A stretch of DNA of 64,000 nt. It comes from Dichotomocladium elegans. Lineage: Eukaryota > Mucoromycota > Mucoromycetes > Mucorales > Lichtheimiaceae. Below the pieces are notes generated by a model. The model saw only the letters and a program-made list of their open reading frames with translations, was not told the origin of the DNA and did no database searches. The stretch lies in assembly GCA_025716815.1 (NCBI GenBank), contig JAIXMN010000011.1:1008131-1072130 (forward strand), read 5' to 3'. The position numbers and the translations under genes were made by a program. Position 1 is the first letter of the stretch. The number at the start of each line of letters is the position of its first letter. Below are positions 1 through 11,905 of this stretch, in pieces.

Positions 1-189
1 CTTGTATGACTCTGTCACAATTAACGTGTATTCACCGAAATTAAGAGAGTTTCTCCTGTGACCTTTGTTGAAAGGTAAAAATTCACCGCTTTTCACCACT
101 TATCATCGTTTGTAACATCTCGTCACCTTGATTAACAGAAATTAACCAAAACATTTTCCGTGGTGCGCGTACAAAACGTGAGTAATAAC

Positions 190-561
190 CGTGATGAACA
201 TTGATCCGGGCTAGAGAACTTAGCCGGTTTCACATCATTAAGCGCCGATATTCAGAAACTAATGCGATGATGAATCCAACACATTAACATTCAGGAACCA
301 ATATTTCATATTCGCTTTGCATGACAGGACATTCCCACCTATCAAATGTACTTCCTCTACCCGGCACTCATCACTGGTCTTAAAAGAGGACAGTAAAAAG
401 GATGCTTCCATCCTATACGTCCTTACGGGATTAGTCACTTCCATCGCCCTTTTAATAGAATTATTATATAAGAGTAACATTTTACTTTCAGGAATAAACA
501 TCAACCTCAAAGATACTTTTCTAGTTGACTTTTTCATTATTTTCTCTTACCAATCCATCAC
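190..561 (+). repeat. Solo LTR, Gypsy family A, old copy (A1)
   Basis: About 371 bp that align end to end with the LTRs of the intact Gypsy at 21943-27597 (here in the opposite orientation). It keeps the TATA-like segment near 470, the polyadenylation-like AATAAA near 493 and the LTR end near 560, but shows many substitutions, so it is an old insertion. A likely target-site duplication, ATAAC (within AATAAC), lies on both sides (185-189 and 563-567). No internal retroelement sequence is attached. It lies at the 3' end of PNS1, whose predicted stop codon falls inside it. Positions 1-189 hold nothing I recognise. Confidence 0.85.
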
Positions 562-2495
562 AATAACTGTTGGTCGCTCTCTAATTTTATTTACACCCCT
601 TGTGCAACGCGAGGGTACGTCTCCCGGATCTTTGCAGATGAAGCATAGATGAGAACTATATATTCTTCTTAGGGGGAAGGCTTTACAAACCTTTTCGAAA
701 AGTTCAGGTCGTGTCCTATAATTCAATGGTAAGCTCTTCCCGGAATCGAATACTGTATAGCATATATTCGTACCGTCGAAGCGCGTCGGGATCCTCAGCA
801 AGACAAACAAACGTAGTAGCAATGCCACTCGAAATGACTGTTGCTACACTTGAAAACATAGATGCCCCAACCAAGAAACAGACCATGACGACAACAGGTG
901 TTGAACCACCTGAAGCATTATATTGCGGCTTGGATGCTTCGAGATAAATATAGCCCAAAAGGGAGGAGAGAACACCAACAAGCAAGCCTCCTAGAAAAAT
1001 GCAACACATGACGCGATCGTTTATGTAAGAAAAGCAATGAACATACCCATAAACAGTACGTTGCCTATCAAAGAGTCATTTATCATCGCATCAATGCCGC
1101 GGTCCTTGATCAGGTTCCACGTCCGGCGCGCAGCGGGAATAAATGCCTCCCCAAAAATTGCCACCCCACTGAATGCATAATAGGTGAACCATTCCTAATT
1201 GGTGAATGGATGGGCTGATAGGTTAGCAAATGCGCACGCCAGGACATAAATGTTATACTCACAAATACTCCCTGGAAGCACCCTACGATGCATTGGATTA
1301 CGCACACCAGAAAGCTCAGGATGGGATTATCCGTGCTCTGTTGAGCAATGCTTAAAAAGTACCGGATCACGTTAATAATGGCGATGAGCAAACTGCCAAA
1401 ACATATCGATCCAAAGCTAGTCGTCGTGGCACGCCGCATACTACTTAGAGCAGGGTGACGTACTGTGTCATTCAAAAAATAGACCGTCGCATAAATGCCT
1501 GCTAGCGTCACATGGGTGACATAAGAAATAACCTGCATATACACATTTAAAAAAGGCAATGAATTTTTTATCTGCGCCTTTACCTGTGACGTCCAGTAGA
1601 AAGAAAAGACTAAAAAGACCATAACAAGGTTGATGCGTGCATTATTGCTTGTGATACTATACCATGTTTGGTAGGCGCCAATAACAACAAGCATAAACCA
1701 TACACTAAATGCGGCCTGAAGAATAAGCGCCATTATACCAAGCACCAGAGTGCTTGGATGGCGACGCGTAATGGAGCACACAGTTTCGAGGAGTACTGCC
1801 ATGATCTGATAAGTACGATATTCTGAAGACCCACTCTAGAGCTCACCAGTAGCAAAAGGTATTCGACTTCGCCACCACCAAAAGGCTAAGAGGTAGAGCA
1901 CTGAAAAAATCAGGAAGACAATCGCAGCCGAATAGTAGTGTTGTGTAAAATAATAGATGGTTACGCCAAAATAGACGAGGATACTACCAAGGAAGGTACC
2001 AATGATCATGATGCGAGGGAAGCTGCGTAAATATTAGTAAAAAACAAAAGCATGGGAGAGGGGTTTTAACGTCATTTACGCATTGATTAACACAAGATAG
2101 AGAAAGCTGAGGCCAAAACCAACGACGCCGCTCAAACCAAATATCTTCAAGGACGAGGTGTCAAAAACGATGCCTGAGTACTGGGTCTGCGATGGCACAC
2201 CACCACCTGTGGAAGATTCATTTTGACTGTATGTACGCAAAGCAATGACTGACACACCAATAAAGGCTCCCAGGTTGAGGAGCCAGAGAATTGTAGCCCA
2301 TATGTCTCTCCAACCACCGGCTGGTTTAATTGCATGTTCTCTCCTTTCGTCGTATGGTTCTTGCTGAGATGCCGGTGAGGCGGTGTGATGGTTGTTATAC
2401 GTAGGTGGTGCAGGCATATATACGCCATTTTGCTGTTGTGGTGGTGGTGGATAGCTGGAAAACCGACCCTCTACCGGAACAGGAGATTTGTTCAT
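547..2495 (-). CDS. PNS1: Choline-transporter-like protein, Pns1/CTL (SLC44) family, six exons
   Basis: A multi-pass plasma-membrane protein of the CTL/SLC44 family; the solute carried by fungal Pns1 is not settled. Exons on the minus strand: 2495-2080, 2022-1847, 1795-1263, 1194-1047, 990-774 and 715-547. All five introns are GT-AG, 51-68 bp. The joined frame is 1659 nt (552 residues), near the usual family length. The N-terminus is rich in Pro, Gln and Tyr (SSYPPPPQQQNG), as in fungal Pns1, followed by the family segments WRDIWATILWLLN, RSRIPFAT and TWNLIKDRGIDAMINDSLIG, and many hydrophobic helices. Exon 4 onward is supported by the conserved order LIKDRGID, GLLVG, ATTFVCLAEDP. The last exon reads RTRPELFEKVCKAFP as expected, then continues about 40 residues longer than usual and stops inside the LTR at 547. 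An LTR insertion probably replaced the original stop, or one more intron was missed. The start is the first ATG of the proline-rich exon. Confidence 0.9.
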
Positions 2496-3134
2496 AACGA
2501 AGGGTTAAGGAAGAAAGAAACGCGAGTAAGCAAAGCCAATCAGTTCTGCATGAAATAAAAGTTAGTCGTGACGTGACAAGTGTTGAATTTTTTCCGCTTG
2601 AAACAATCAACAGTTTGAGAAATCTCCATCGCCTATGATCACATGTATCCTTCTTCAAATGACCGAGTTCGATGTATGAAATGGTGCCCGCCCTACCAAA
2701 CGCGTGGTGTACTAAGAAATTCTCAAACCAGCATCGTGATAAAGTACGGTTCATCTAGCAAGAGGTATCTTCCACCAGCGCAGCTCTAACGCTGCCTATT
2801 CGATGAATGTGCGTGGAGAGTCTTCGATAATTCTATTACAGGTATACCTGAACATTGAGAGGGAATGACGGGTGAGAGGGTGGAGCAGCCCTGCAGCGAG
2901 CAAAGTGAGATGGATGGCTTGTCGATGATTAAGAATACTTCCTCACATTAATTATTTTTTATAAAGGCATGGCGCCTTTATGGAAGCGGGTGTATATTGA
3001 ATTACAGTAACTTTGTAAGCCAGAACGCGAAAAACTGACCATATTACTTAACTTTCCTACGACGCTTATGCACCCGCCTTTAAAATACCTTTAAAAAGAA
3101 TACGCACACCAGCATTTCCGAACACGAGATCATC
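2496..3134. other. Intergenic region upstream of PNS1
   Basis: About 640 bases between the PNS1 start and the Harbinger remnant. It must hold the PNS1 promoter, but I see no convincing TATA box, repeat or RNA gene. Short open frames here are not supported by composition or homology. Confidence 0.4.
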
Positions 3135-4591
3135 TTGACGATCGCAGACAGCATTTTCGCACTTGAAGATGCACTCAATGACGAGATGCTTACCGTCCAA
3201 GATGCCAAGGACGAAGCGATCTTGGAGTGGCTCGTAGAAGATCTTTTGCGTCTTGATAGCTGCCCTCGGCATTTGTTCTCTTCGCTTGCCATGGAAGCTG
3301 CAATTCGAACTCGAATTATACAGAAGGATATCTTTTATGATATCTTTTACGCATGCCTAACCTTTCTGTCAGCTGCCACAACGCCGAAGGAGCAGCGTCC
3401 TCGATCGTAAAAACGGATCCACTGGTGATCTGTTCGACATCCCAACTGAGCGACAGCGCCACTGGTCGTGACCAATTCAAGGCGCACTATCGGATTACAC
3501 CTGTTTAATTTGAGAGGTTCGTCACGAGCTTTCAAATGATCCCGAATACATCAGTAATGTTGCAAGAGGCGTTATCCGGTATGGATACAAGTGGCCGTGG
3601 TCCTCTGGCGTTTTGCGAATTCCCAATTTGGCTTTCTCTTGATGAAGGAAATGTTGGGAATTGAAGACGGCACGTACAACAATTTCACTGATCGGTCTGT
3701 GCGAGCCAGGCAACGAGTTGTCCGGCATAAGATTACCGGGCCAAAGGACGACATCCAACAAGCAATGGCCATTGCAGAGGGTTAAAGAATGGTGGAACTC
3801 CAAGAAGATCCCGTCTCTCACGGATGATCGGGGTGATGGATGGAAAGCTGTGTGTCATCCAGAAGCCGAGTGCAAATGTCAATGCATATGTTGACCTCAA
3901 AAACGATATATCCATTCTGTTACTCGCTGTCTGTGATGACAGTATGCATTTTACTAACGTAAAAGCAGGAGAATACAGCAAGTTACAGTCAATTGCTAGT
4001 ATAGATTGGATGTAATGGCGAAGCAAAATCCTGATGCGTTTACCGATATGAAGGTCGTGTGCATGATGCGCGTTCTTTTAAACCAAGTGGGCTGTACAAG
4101 AACTTGTTGATCATGCCTGAGCATATGTGCATGGGCAACATATACATCACAGCAGGTAATTTATTGATAAAGAATTTGGTATGCCAACGATCACCAAGTT
4201 ATAAAAGACAATGGTTTCTGTAGATTCTGCCTTCCCTTTCATGTCCACAGTTATCATTCCTTTCCCTCATGAAACTATGACTGATAGCCAAAGACTATTC
4301 AACTTGGACCACTCCAGCACAGATATTGCAGTTGAGCATGCTTTCGGTGCCTTCTCCACCCGCTGGCGTACTTCGTGGAAGCATTTGTACATGCTCAACA
4401 TAGATTGTATTGCACCTACGATCTATTCTTGCTGTGTCTTACACAATACATGTATTGACGTTGATGATATCGGAGATAGAGCGGACGATGAGGTTGTTGA
4501 AGAATTCGAAGTGTTTGTTAGTGATGACGCTCGCGTGGATCCAAACAACGTGGCATTCGCCAAAATCAGCTCTGAGCGAGCAAGAACCTAG
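3135..4591 (+). pseudogene. Decayed PIF/Harbinger transposase (DDE_Tnp_4 type)
   Basis: Remains of a nuclease that would cut and paste a PIF/Harbinger transposon. Pieces lie in different frames. 3824-4015 reads IGVMDGKLCVI then a stretch ending in AVCDDSMHFTNV, matching the first catalytic Asp region (G-x-x-D-G-x-x-I then CD-x-x-x-x-F). 4211-4591 begins SVDSAFPF (second Asp region) and continues with HSSTDIAVEHAFGAFSTRW and CCVLHNTCID, the Glu-bearing helix and C-terminal signature of the family. The upstream frame 3135-3410 (91 residues) may be the N-terminal part, but I do not recognise it. Frameshifts and stops between 3410 and 4211 make it inactive. No terminal repeats or target duplication were found, and no MADF/Myb-like partner ORF. 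Confidence 0.75.
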
Positions 4592-4920
4592 GGGGCTGCA
4601 GAATGATGAACGTTAGCGAGGTCGGCAATTACGAAACGAACTTGTCGAATCATTGCAAACGTAAGAAACATAATATCACTGTATACCTTTGTCTTCCTAT
4701 CTCATGCATCATTCCCACCCATATGTTATAGCTTTTTAAAAACAAATATAATTAACATTATCCTTCGTTATCAATGGTGCCTGGGATTTTTTTACCATCT
4801 TTCCATTTTTTATCTCGAGAAAAACTAGTATAAAAGGAAATATGTACCCTATTCTACATTTTATCATCTTTTTTCTCCAGAAAAGCTCGCTCCTGGCACA
4901 CGATCCGACGAGCCTTATTA

Positions 4921-5835
4921 TGAACTCTGATGACAATTTCAATGAGCCCAACGACGTTAACAACGCCCCTGCTTGGGCTATGGCTCTCCTTCAGCATGTT
5001 TCTGCTCTGGAAGGCATATCTTGCCCAGTGGACGGAGACCCTTTCATATCCACTCGCGACCCGGATACTGGATTTTCACCATACACTGAAATTGGGGAAG
5101 CCCTTCCAGGCGTTGCTAAATACTTCTTCCGTCATCCGCTATCTGATATTGAGCGAAAACGGTTTTTATCGGCTTGTCCACACAACAGAGACCGCGAATA
5201 TACATATATCCCCCACTCTCAAGCAAATTTCCATGAGAACTGCTACAAAGCAGATCGACCACCAATTCCATGAGACCCAGTTTCGCCTGTCCAGCATCAC
5301 AAGGCCACTGGACTATTTCCTTCATCACACTCGGCGTTCTGGGGGCCAAGTTCCATAAAAAGTGACAGTGGAATTCATCAACATGGTGCATGAGTTACTG
5401 GTGGACACAGCGTCGTTCATCACACAACTTCGCATTGACAATATGCATCGTGCTGCGGGGATTTCTAGTGCTACTCCTCGAATGGGTGAGATAGTGCAGT
5501 GGATGGCGTAAACAGATGATAATAAGTCGTGAGACTCGAAGATAGTGCACTTTATCAGAGAAAAAGAACAACGATTCGTAATACGAGTTTACGTCTGTAT
5601 AAACCAAACTGTTAGCGGAGTTGCCCTCACTACTAAAATTATTCTACTTTTGATATCGCGACACAAATCACTCAGGACACGACAGATAGGACCTTCACCT
5701 CTAGTGGAGCCCAAAGACTTGGTTGAACAAGCTACCCTCGCCCGCGCAGCGCACCAGGCGACCCAACGCCGTCAAACCACATACAACAAAAAAGAGAAAG
5801 GCGCTGTCATATCCACGACTATTCTTCTTACCTGA
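4921..5835 (+). pseudogene. Decayed Gag-like protein, possibly DIRS/Ngaro-type
   Basis: The frame opens at ATG 4921 about 90 bases after a TATA-like AGTATAAAAGG (4828-4838). It reads an acidic N-terminus and runs to about 5220, where the frame shifts. It continues as TQFRLSSITRPLDYFLHH, then after another break LLVDTASFITQLRIDNMHR (about 5395-5450), and after about 190 unrelated bases PLVEPKDLVEQATLARAA (5698-5751). The phrase order (RPLD, then ITQLRI-N, then L-EQA-LA) resembles the first ORF of DIRS/Ngaro-like retrotransposons as I recall it; this is memory of the family, not an alignment. No tyrosine recombinase or RT is present nearby. It could instead be another Gag or a host gene fragment. 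Confidence 0.4.
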
Positions 5836-6180
5836 CAGCAGTGTAACAGTACAGGCACTGTTGTGCGAGTACTTACAAAGAGCGTCCGATATACAGCGTG
5901 GAGGAAGCGTGAACGCGACGAGAAGAATGATGATTATAATAATACAACGTGGGGATGCCCGACGTCACAGGGCATCCTTGTTTATATAGTAAACAGTAGC
6001 GGGGTAATTACAGTGGTATACATATAGGATCGTCGTACAGAGAAAGTGAGTGTGGTACATAATGTCGTCGCCGGAGATGCAGTCTTGATCGTGATCGTTA
6101 TCCTTGTAGTATCTTGGTCGTCGGTCAAGAGTGACCCGTCACTGTAGCTACTGCTACAAGCAGTGTTCCTGGTTTATATG
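5836..6180. other. Unassigned spacer left of Gypsy E1
   Basis: 345 bases with no ORF, repeat or RNA gene I recognise. It ends in TTTATATG directly before the E1 5' LTR, and this flank does not match the right flank of E1 (TATAG, 17973-17977). Confidence 0.5.
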
Positions 6181-6483
6181 TGTCATAGCCCTACTGTTCA
6201 TAACACTGCGCTTCTACAGACAGTACTGAGCAGGGTTATCGACTTATCCACCTCTTCTACAGCACGTCTCGACTGTCCTCCCATTCCAACGTTACGAAGC
6301 CCGCTAACTGGTAATGATTGGAGGACCATGCTCGATGACTACCGCTTGTATCACCACTACCACCCTGGTCTGAAATCATATAAAAAGAGAGTTGTTTTTA
6401 TTCAATAAAGAGGATCCCGTCTCAAAGACTCGATTTTAGCCCCTACGGTTTAAACACCTGCAACTAACTCTCTAACCACCACA
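6181..6483 (+). repeat. 5' LTR of E1
   Basis: 303 bp, TGTCATAGCC...AACCACCACA. It contains a TATA-like ATCATATAAAAAGAG segment (about 6376-6391) and AATAAAGAGG (6405-6414) that can serve as poly(A) signal. The internal region begins with a run of T and then CTTTGAATTC rather than a tRNA-complementary TGG. Confidence 0.95.
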
Positions 6484-6531
6484 TTTTTTTTCTTTGAATT
6501 CGCTTACCTCTTTTTTTTTTTATCACGTACA

Positions 6532-9500
6532 ATGTCAGCTCCCTCTCCCTCCAACAACGACTTCGACCTTCCTTCCGTTCGCGCGGCAACGAGCGGCACC
6601 AACCAGCCGCGAAATGATGCACCTGTCGCCCCTGTGGTCGAGGCAACCCGCGCCACATCAGTGGTGCAGCAGGCTGTGGAAGCGGTGGAGTCCTTGCGGG
6701 GTGATCTCGCCCTGATAATGCTGCAACGCACGGCCGCCGCCCGGGCGAACGACCGGGCTGAGCACGCCCGTCTAAGGGAGCAGATGAGCCTGCTTGAGCA
6801 GGAGATCGCCGAACTGGAGTCGTCGGCACGCCTGCTCGTGAGTCCAGCCCCAGGATCGATATCCTCGTTCGCCGAAACCTCGAGCACTCCTTCCCTTCCT
6901 GGTGTTGACCGCTGGGCGATGCCCGCCAACTGCCCCGTTTTCCAGTGGGAAGGATTCGTCTGGCGTCCGGCGTCGATGGTCTTCGCGACCATTCAAGACT
7001 GCTTGCGTGCCTTTGAGGATATCCTCGCCGCAGCGGGCCAAGCCCCTGACCTTGTCTGGGCTAGGTACTTGCCGGTCCTGCTCTCGCCAGAGCATCGATC
7101 GTGGTTTGAGGAACACCTCCGCCCGCATAGCAACGAGCCCTGGTCGTTCGCTCGAGTGGCCCTCGAGCAGGAGTTTTCCGTTGACCAGACGGAGCAGTTA
7201 GCTGCCGCCGTCGAGGCAGTCATGGTAGCAAAGATGCTGCGTAGAGAGACCGTCGCCGAGTGGAACGGGCGGTTCCAAAAGCTGCGTAGGGACGCGCGTA
7301 TGCTGGATGACAGCATTGCTGCCAATCGGTACCTCAACGGCCTCCGTCCTGACATCGCCGAGCGGGTCAACATTGCTCGTGCCAGCCTGCCTGCCGCCCT
7401 CAAGCGCACCTCCCAGCAACTGGGACAAATCGCGCTTAACCTCGAGCGCAACTTTGGCTCCGACGTCTCCTCTTCCTCTCGCGCTGCTCCGCGTTCCTCT
7501 GCTGGACGGGACTCACCGTCTGCTTCAGTGCCGGCTGGACAGTCCCTCATGGACTCTATCCACGCCCCTAAGCGACGGGCGAGCACCTCTGGTAGCTCTG
7601 AACGATCCGGCCTGGAGGGTGGCGCCCCCTCTCGAAAAAAGCGCTGCGATGTCCATGGAATGGGTCGACACACCACGGACGAGTGTCAGGCGCGGCGCAA
7701 GATCCTGGCCCAAGAACGCCAGAAGGCCAGCGCCCCATCTTCTGCGGCCCGCGCTCCCAGGGATGGGAACAAGATCGCGACGTGTCGGTGGTGTGGTGGC
7801 GCCTTCGCTCGAGGGCACCAATGCCCTCCCAAGAACCTGACGATGCGGGCCCACCAGCACGTCAAGAGAGAGCGCTCCCCGGTGGCCGCTTCCCAGTCTT
7901 CCTCTGCCCGCTCCCGTTCCCGTTCGCGCTCCGGCTCTGTGCCTCGTTCCTCCCCTCGCTCTGCTCCTCGCACGGCTCGTCGGTCGGCCATGCCACCACA
8001 GCCCAAGTCCCCCGATGCCTTGGACAGCGAGCCTGAGGACATAGAGATGTCGGACGTGTATAACGTGTTGTACGGTCCTTCACACCAGTGTAAGCATACA
8101 CAGAAACAGGACTTACCTTCCGCACATACACGCTCACACCACTTCCCCATCACAATAGAAGGCCAGCGCCTTTGGGCCCTGCTGGACACCGGCGCTACAG
8201 ACAGCACCGTTTCCCCTTCATTGTGCGCACGCTTTGGTTGGTCCGTGTCTCCGGCAGCCGGGACCATACACTTAGCTTCTGCTGGGGTTACTCTTCCTCG
8301 TGTGGGAATTGTAAATAAAAAGTTGGCTGTGAGCTGTAACCGTCGGACTATCTCCCATACTTTTGATGTGCTAGATTTGCATGGCGAAGTCGATGTGTGC
8401 ATTCGTACTGACCTGATGAAAGCTCTTGGTATTCATATAGTAGGATTACCCATCGACTGGGACACTTCCGCTCTCGCGCACCTTCCAGAATCTACCGGAG
8501 ATGACGATTCCGAAGTCCCAAATGATTCCCCTGCAGGATCGCCAACCGAGCACGCGAAGTTCATGCAGGATATCCAACCCTTTCTCGCTGCAAACACAGC
8601 CATCCCTATCAACTCTTTCTGCACACTTCCAGAAGCAATTGTTCGTCTCGAAACACCGCCGGGCGCTGTAGCCTACCGGGCCCAATACAAGCTGCCAGCG
8701 ACCCTCATGCCTCTTCTGCAGCAGCATGTCGACAAATGGCTTGCCGACGGTGTCATCAAGAAATCGCATACTATCAGCCATTGGAACAGTCCGATCGTTT
8801 TCGCAAGGAAGAAGGACAGCGACGGCAACTATACCAAGTATCGCCCCTGTCTCGATGTACGCCAGCTCAATCTACTCCTACCCGAAGATCGGTTTCCACT
8901 GCCCCACTTGTCAGACATCTTCGAGCGCACCGGTGGATCAACAATTTTCACGACTCTCGACTTGACGAATGCTTTTCATCGGTTCCCCATCACAGAAGAG
9001 CACCAACATAAAACGGCATTCAAAGTCAATGGTATACAGTATGTGTTCCGGGGTGCACCCTTCGGCATCCGCTCGCTGTCATTTAAGTATCAAGCTGTCA
9101 TGGAACGGTTGTTTTCCGACCTTCCTTATGTGTCACTCTTCATTGATGATCTTTGTGTCCATAGCGCCAGCTTCAAAGAACACGTTCCTCACGTACAGGA
9201 AGTTGTCCGCCGTCTCACGCGAGCCAATCTCATCCTCAACCGTGATAAGTGTGCCTTTGGACAGCGCAAGGTGTACCTTCTGGGATTCTGTATCTCAGCA
9301 GCAGGCATTGCTTTGGATCCTCGAAAGGTCGCCAACATAGCGGCCTGGCCCCAGCCCGCTACGGGCAAAGATATGCAATGGTTCCTCGGTGCCGTGAACT
9401 TCCTCCGGGACCATGTACCTCGATTTGCAACGACAACGTGGCCACTGGACAGTTTGCGCAACGCAGGGGATCTCTCGCAGTTGTGGACAGAAGAGCACAC

Positions 9501-11476
9501 GCGCGCATTCAATAACATCAAACTCGCGCTTACGCAAGCTCCAGTGCTCTGTCATCCAAATTTGCAGCACCCTTTCTGCCTAGCTACAGATGCAAGTGAC
9601 GTGGGGGTGGGGGTATGCCTCTATCAGGTCATCAACAATCAGATTCGTTACATCGGTTTCAAGGCCAAGGCATTATCTCCCAGCCAGCAACGCTGGTCGG
9701 TTACTAAACGCGAGCTCTTTGCAGTCGTTTACGGACTTCGACAGTTCCGACACTGGCTCTGGGGACGTCGTTTTACCCTTTACACTGACCACGCTGCACT
9801 AACATATCTCCACACGCAACCGCTAGTCAATCCAATGATGGCTCGTTGGCTTGACGACCTGTACGATTTCGATTTCGAGGTAGTGCATCTGCCAGGTATG
9901 GACAACGTTCTGCCTGACGCCTTCTCCCGTCTTTTTCCTGCGGACAAAAGTCTGGTGGGGGGTAAAGGAAAGAGCAACGTTTCAGGCAGCACGTCACGGA
10001 ACCTTATCACCAACGCTGCAGGCTCAGCCACACGAAAAGCCTCCTCCTCTTCTTCTTCACGTTCCTCTGAGAACAACACCGACGGTCATGCGCCCATTCT
10101 CGCACGCGCACAACACTTTGAGCCCGTCGACTTCATGACGCCTCCCGAGCACGAACGTACCGAATTGCTGCAGAAAGCGCATTTACTCGGTCACTTCGGT
10201 GCTGACGCAATCACCAAGTCCATTCACAGTGACGGGCTGCACTGGGCTAACCTACGCAAGGACGCCCAGAAGCTTGTCTCGCAATGCACGGACTGTCAAC
10301 GCTTCAATGTCGGCAAACATGGTTTCCAGCCATTGCGTCATGTCACCGCTAAGTACCCAGGCGATCATTGGGCTATTGATCTTGGCACGCTCAACATTAT
10401 GTCTGACAGTGGTAACAACTACTTACTCGTCATGGTCGACATTTTCACATGCTACTGCGTCCTGAGAGCAATTCCAGATAAGTCTGCACTTACTATAGCA
10501 CGACAACTGTGGGCACATATGATGGAGTATGGACCCATGCGCACGCTCACCAGTGATAATGGCACAGAATTTGTCAACGACCTCATCACGCAGCTTGCAG
10601 ATATCTCTGGCCTCGACCACTGCCTTATCACTCCTTATCACCCACGCGCCAACGGCGTAGCAGAGAAATGGGCCAGTCTTGCCAAGAACGCAATCGTCAA
10701 ACAGCTGCAAGGCAAAAGTCAGAATGGGACATTCACGTCCCAAGCGTGCAATTCGCACTTAACATTAAGCATGCCGCCATACATGGCTCACGACCTTTCT
10801 CGCTCATGTTTGCTCGTCCACCCAACGCCTTCACTAACTACACTGACTCAACTACAGGGGATAGCGCACAACCTACAGTTGACTACGAGGCAGCGCGTGA
10901 ACGACTTAGCGAGATGGAAGCGGTGGTTATACCAGCCATCCGTCAGCGCATGAAAGCCACCCGAGATGCTGAAAAAGCCCGCTTCGATTCGAATCACCGG
11001 ATAGTTGACCCTTATCCAGCTGGCAGCAAGGTCATGATCCGCAACGTCACCAGCGGTAGCAAGACGGAACCGCGGTATGAAGGACCATTCACTGTTAATG
11101 GGGTCAACAAGGGCGGGGCATACGTCCTGACAGACTCGACAGGCGCGCTTCTTCCGTTCAATATCCCGCCATCGCACATCAAACTGATCTCGCAAGAACC
11201 AGTGCCATCCAGCCAGGACCACTATGAAGTGCAGGCAATCATTGATCATGATGGCACTCCAGGCAACTATGTTTATCGTACACGCTGGAAGGGATACACG
11301 GAAAAAGATGACACATGGGAACCAGCGGCTAACTTCACAGGCACAGAACTAATCACGGAATACTGGCAGCGTCGCAACCCGAAAGCCAACACCCGTATAC
11401 AACAGGGACTAAGGGGACAGACAGCTCTGGCACCACCAACGTCCACTCCTACCACTCGTTCAGCCTCAAAACAGAG
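6532..11476 (+). pseudogene. E1 Gag-Pol polyprotein with chromodomain, one frameshift, interrupted by E2
   Basis: Starts at ATG 6532 (MSAPSPSNND). Order: coiled Gag N-terminus, Gag core, a Ser/Arg-rich stretch with Cys/His clusters (CRWCGGAFARGHQC, about 7780-7821), protease LLDTGATDSTVSP (about residue 551), reverse transcriptase with TTLDLTNAFHRF and FIDDL (about residue 870), RNase H (ATDASDVGVGV, YTDHAAL), and integrase with HHCC (HLLGHFGAD...CTDC), AIDLG, SDNGTEF and HPRANGVAEKW. One A is missing from the run at about 10712 compared with E2, so the frame moves and continues at 10668-11476. The chromodomain (YEVQAIIDHDG...YRTRWKGY...DTWEP, about 11222-11330) would read methylated histone tails and steer integration. 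E2 cuts the coding region at CAGAG; the last codons resume at 17342 and stop at 17543. Apart from these two lesions it is open throughout. Confidence 0.93.
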
Positions 11477-11779
11477 TGTGGTGGTTAGAGAGTTAGTTGC
11501 AGGTGTTTAAACCGTAGGGGCTAAAATCGAGTCTTTGAGACGGGATCCTCTTTATTGAATAAAAATAACTCTCTTTTTATATGATTTCGGACCAGGGTGG
11601 TAGTGGTGATACAAGCGGTAGTCATCGAGCATGGTCCTCCAATCATTACCAGTTAGCGGGCTTCGTAACGTTGGAATGGGAGGACAGTCGAGACGTGCTG
11701 TAGAAGAGGTGGATAAGTCGATAACCCTGCTCAGTACTGTCTGTAGAAGCGCAGTGTTATGAACAGTAGGGCTATGACA
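11477..11779 (-). repeat. 3' LTR of E2
   Basis: 303 bp, the reverse complement of the E1 LTR with the E2-specific A in GTTATTTTTATTC. It is flanked on the left by the CAGAG duplication and on the right by the polypurine tract. Confidence 0.95.
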
Positions 11780-11905
11780 TCACCCCCCACCAGGCTGGAT
11801 ACAGCCGTGAGCTGTGTGTATGGTCCTGCGCTTGTAAGTTCAGTCTGGAAAAACCCTTTAAAAAAACCCAGTGGGAAAAAATTGTGGAAGGGAAAAGACA
11901 TCGGC

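Noticed and set aside
716..1009. PNS1 ending at the stop at 716
   Set aside because: A clear GT-AG intron (716-773) leads to RTRPELFEKV, which matches the expected C-terminus; the 716 stop lies in that intron.
2395..2754. 119-residue minus-strand frame upstream of PNS1
   Set aside because: It overlaps the PNS1 first exon in another frame and shows no recognisable domain.
7686..8402. 238-residue minus-strand frame, repeated at 15114-15830
   Set aside because: It is the antisense shadow of the Arg/Ser-rich Gag region of E1/E2, low in complexity and tied to the coding frame on the other strand.
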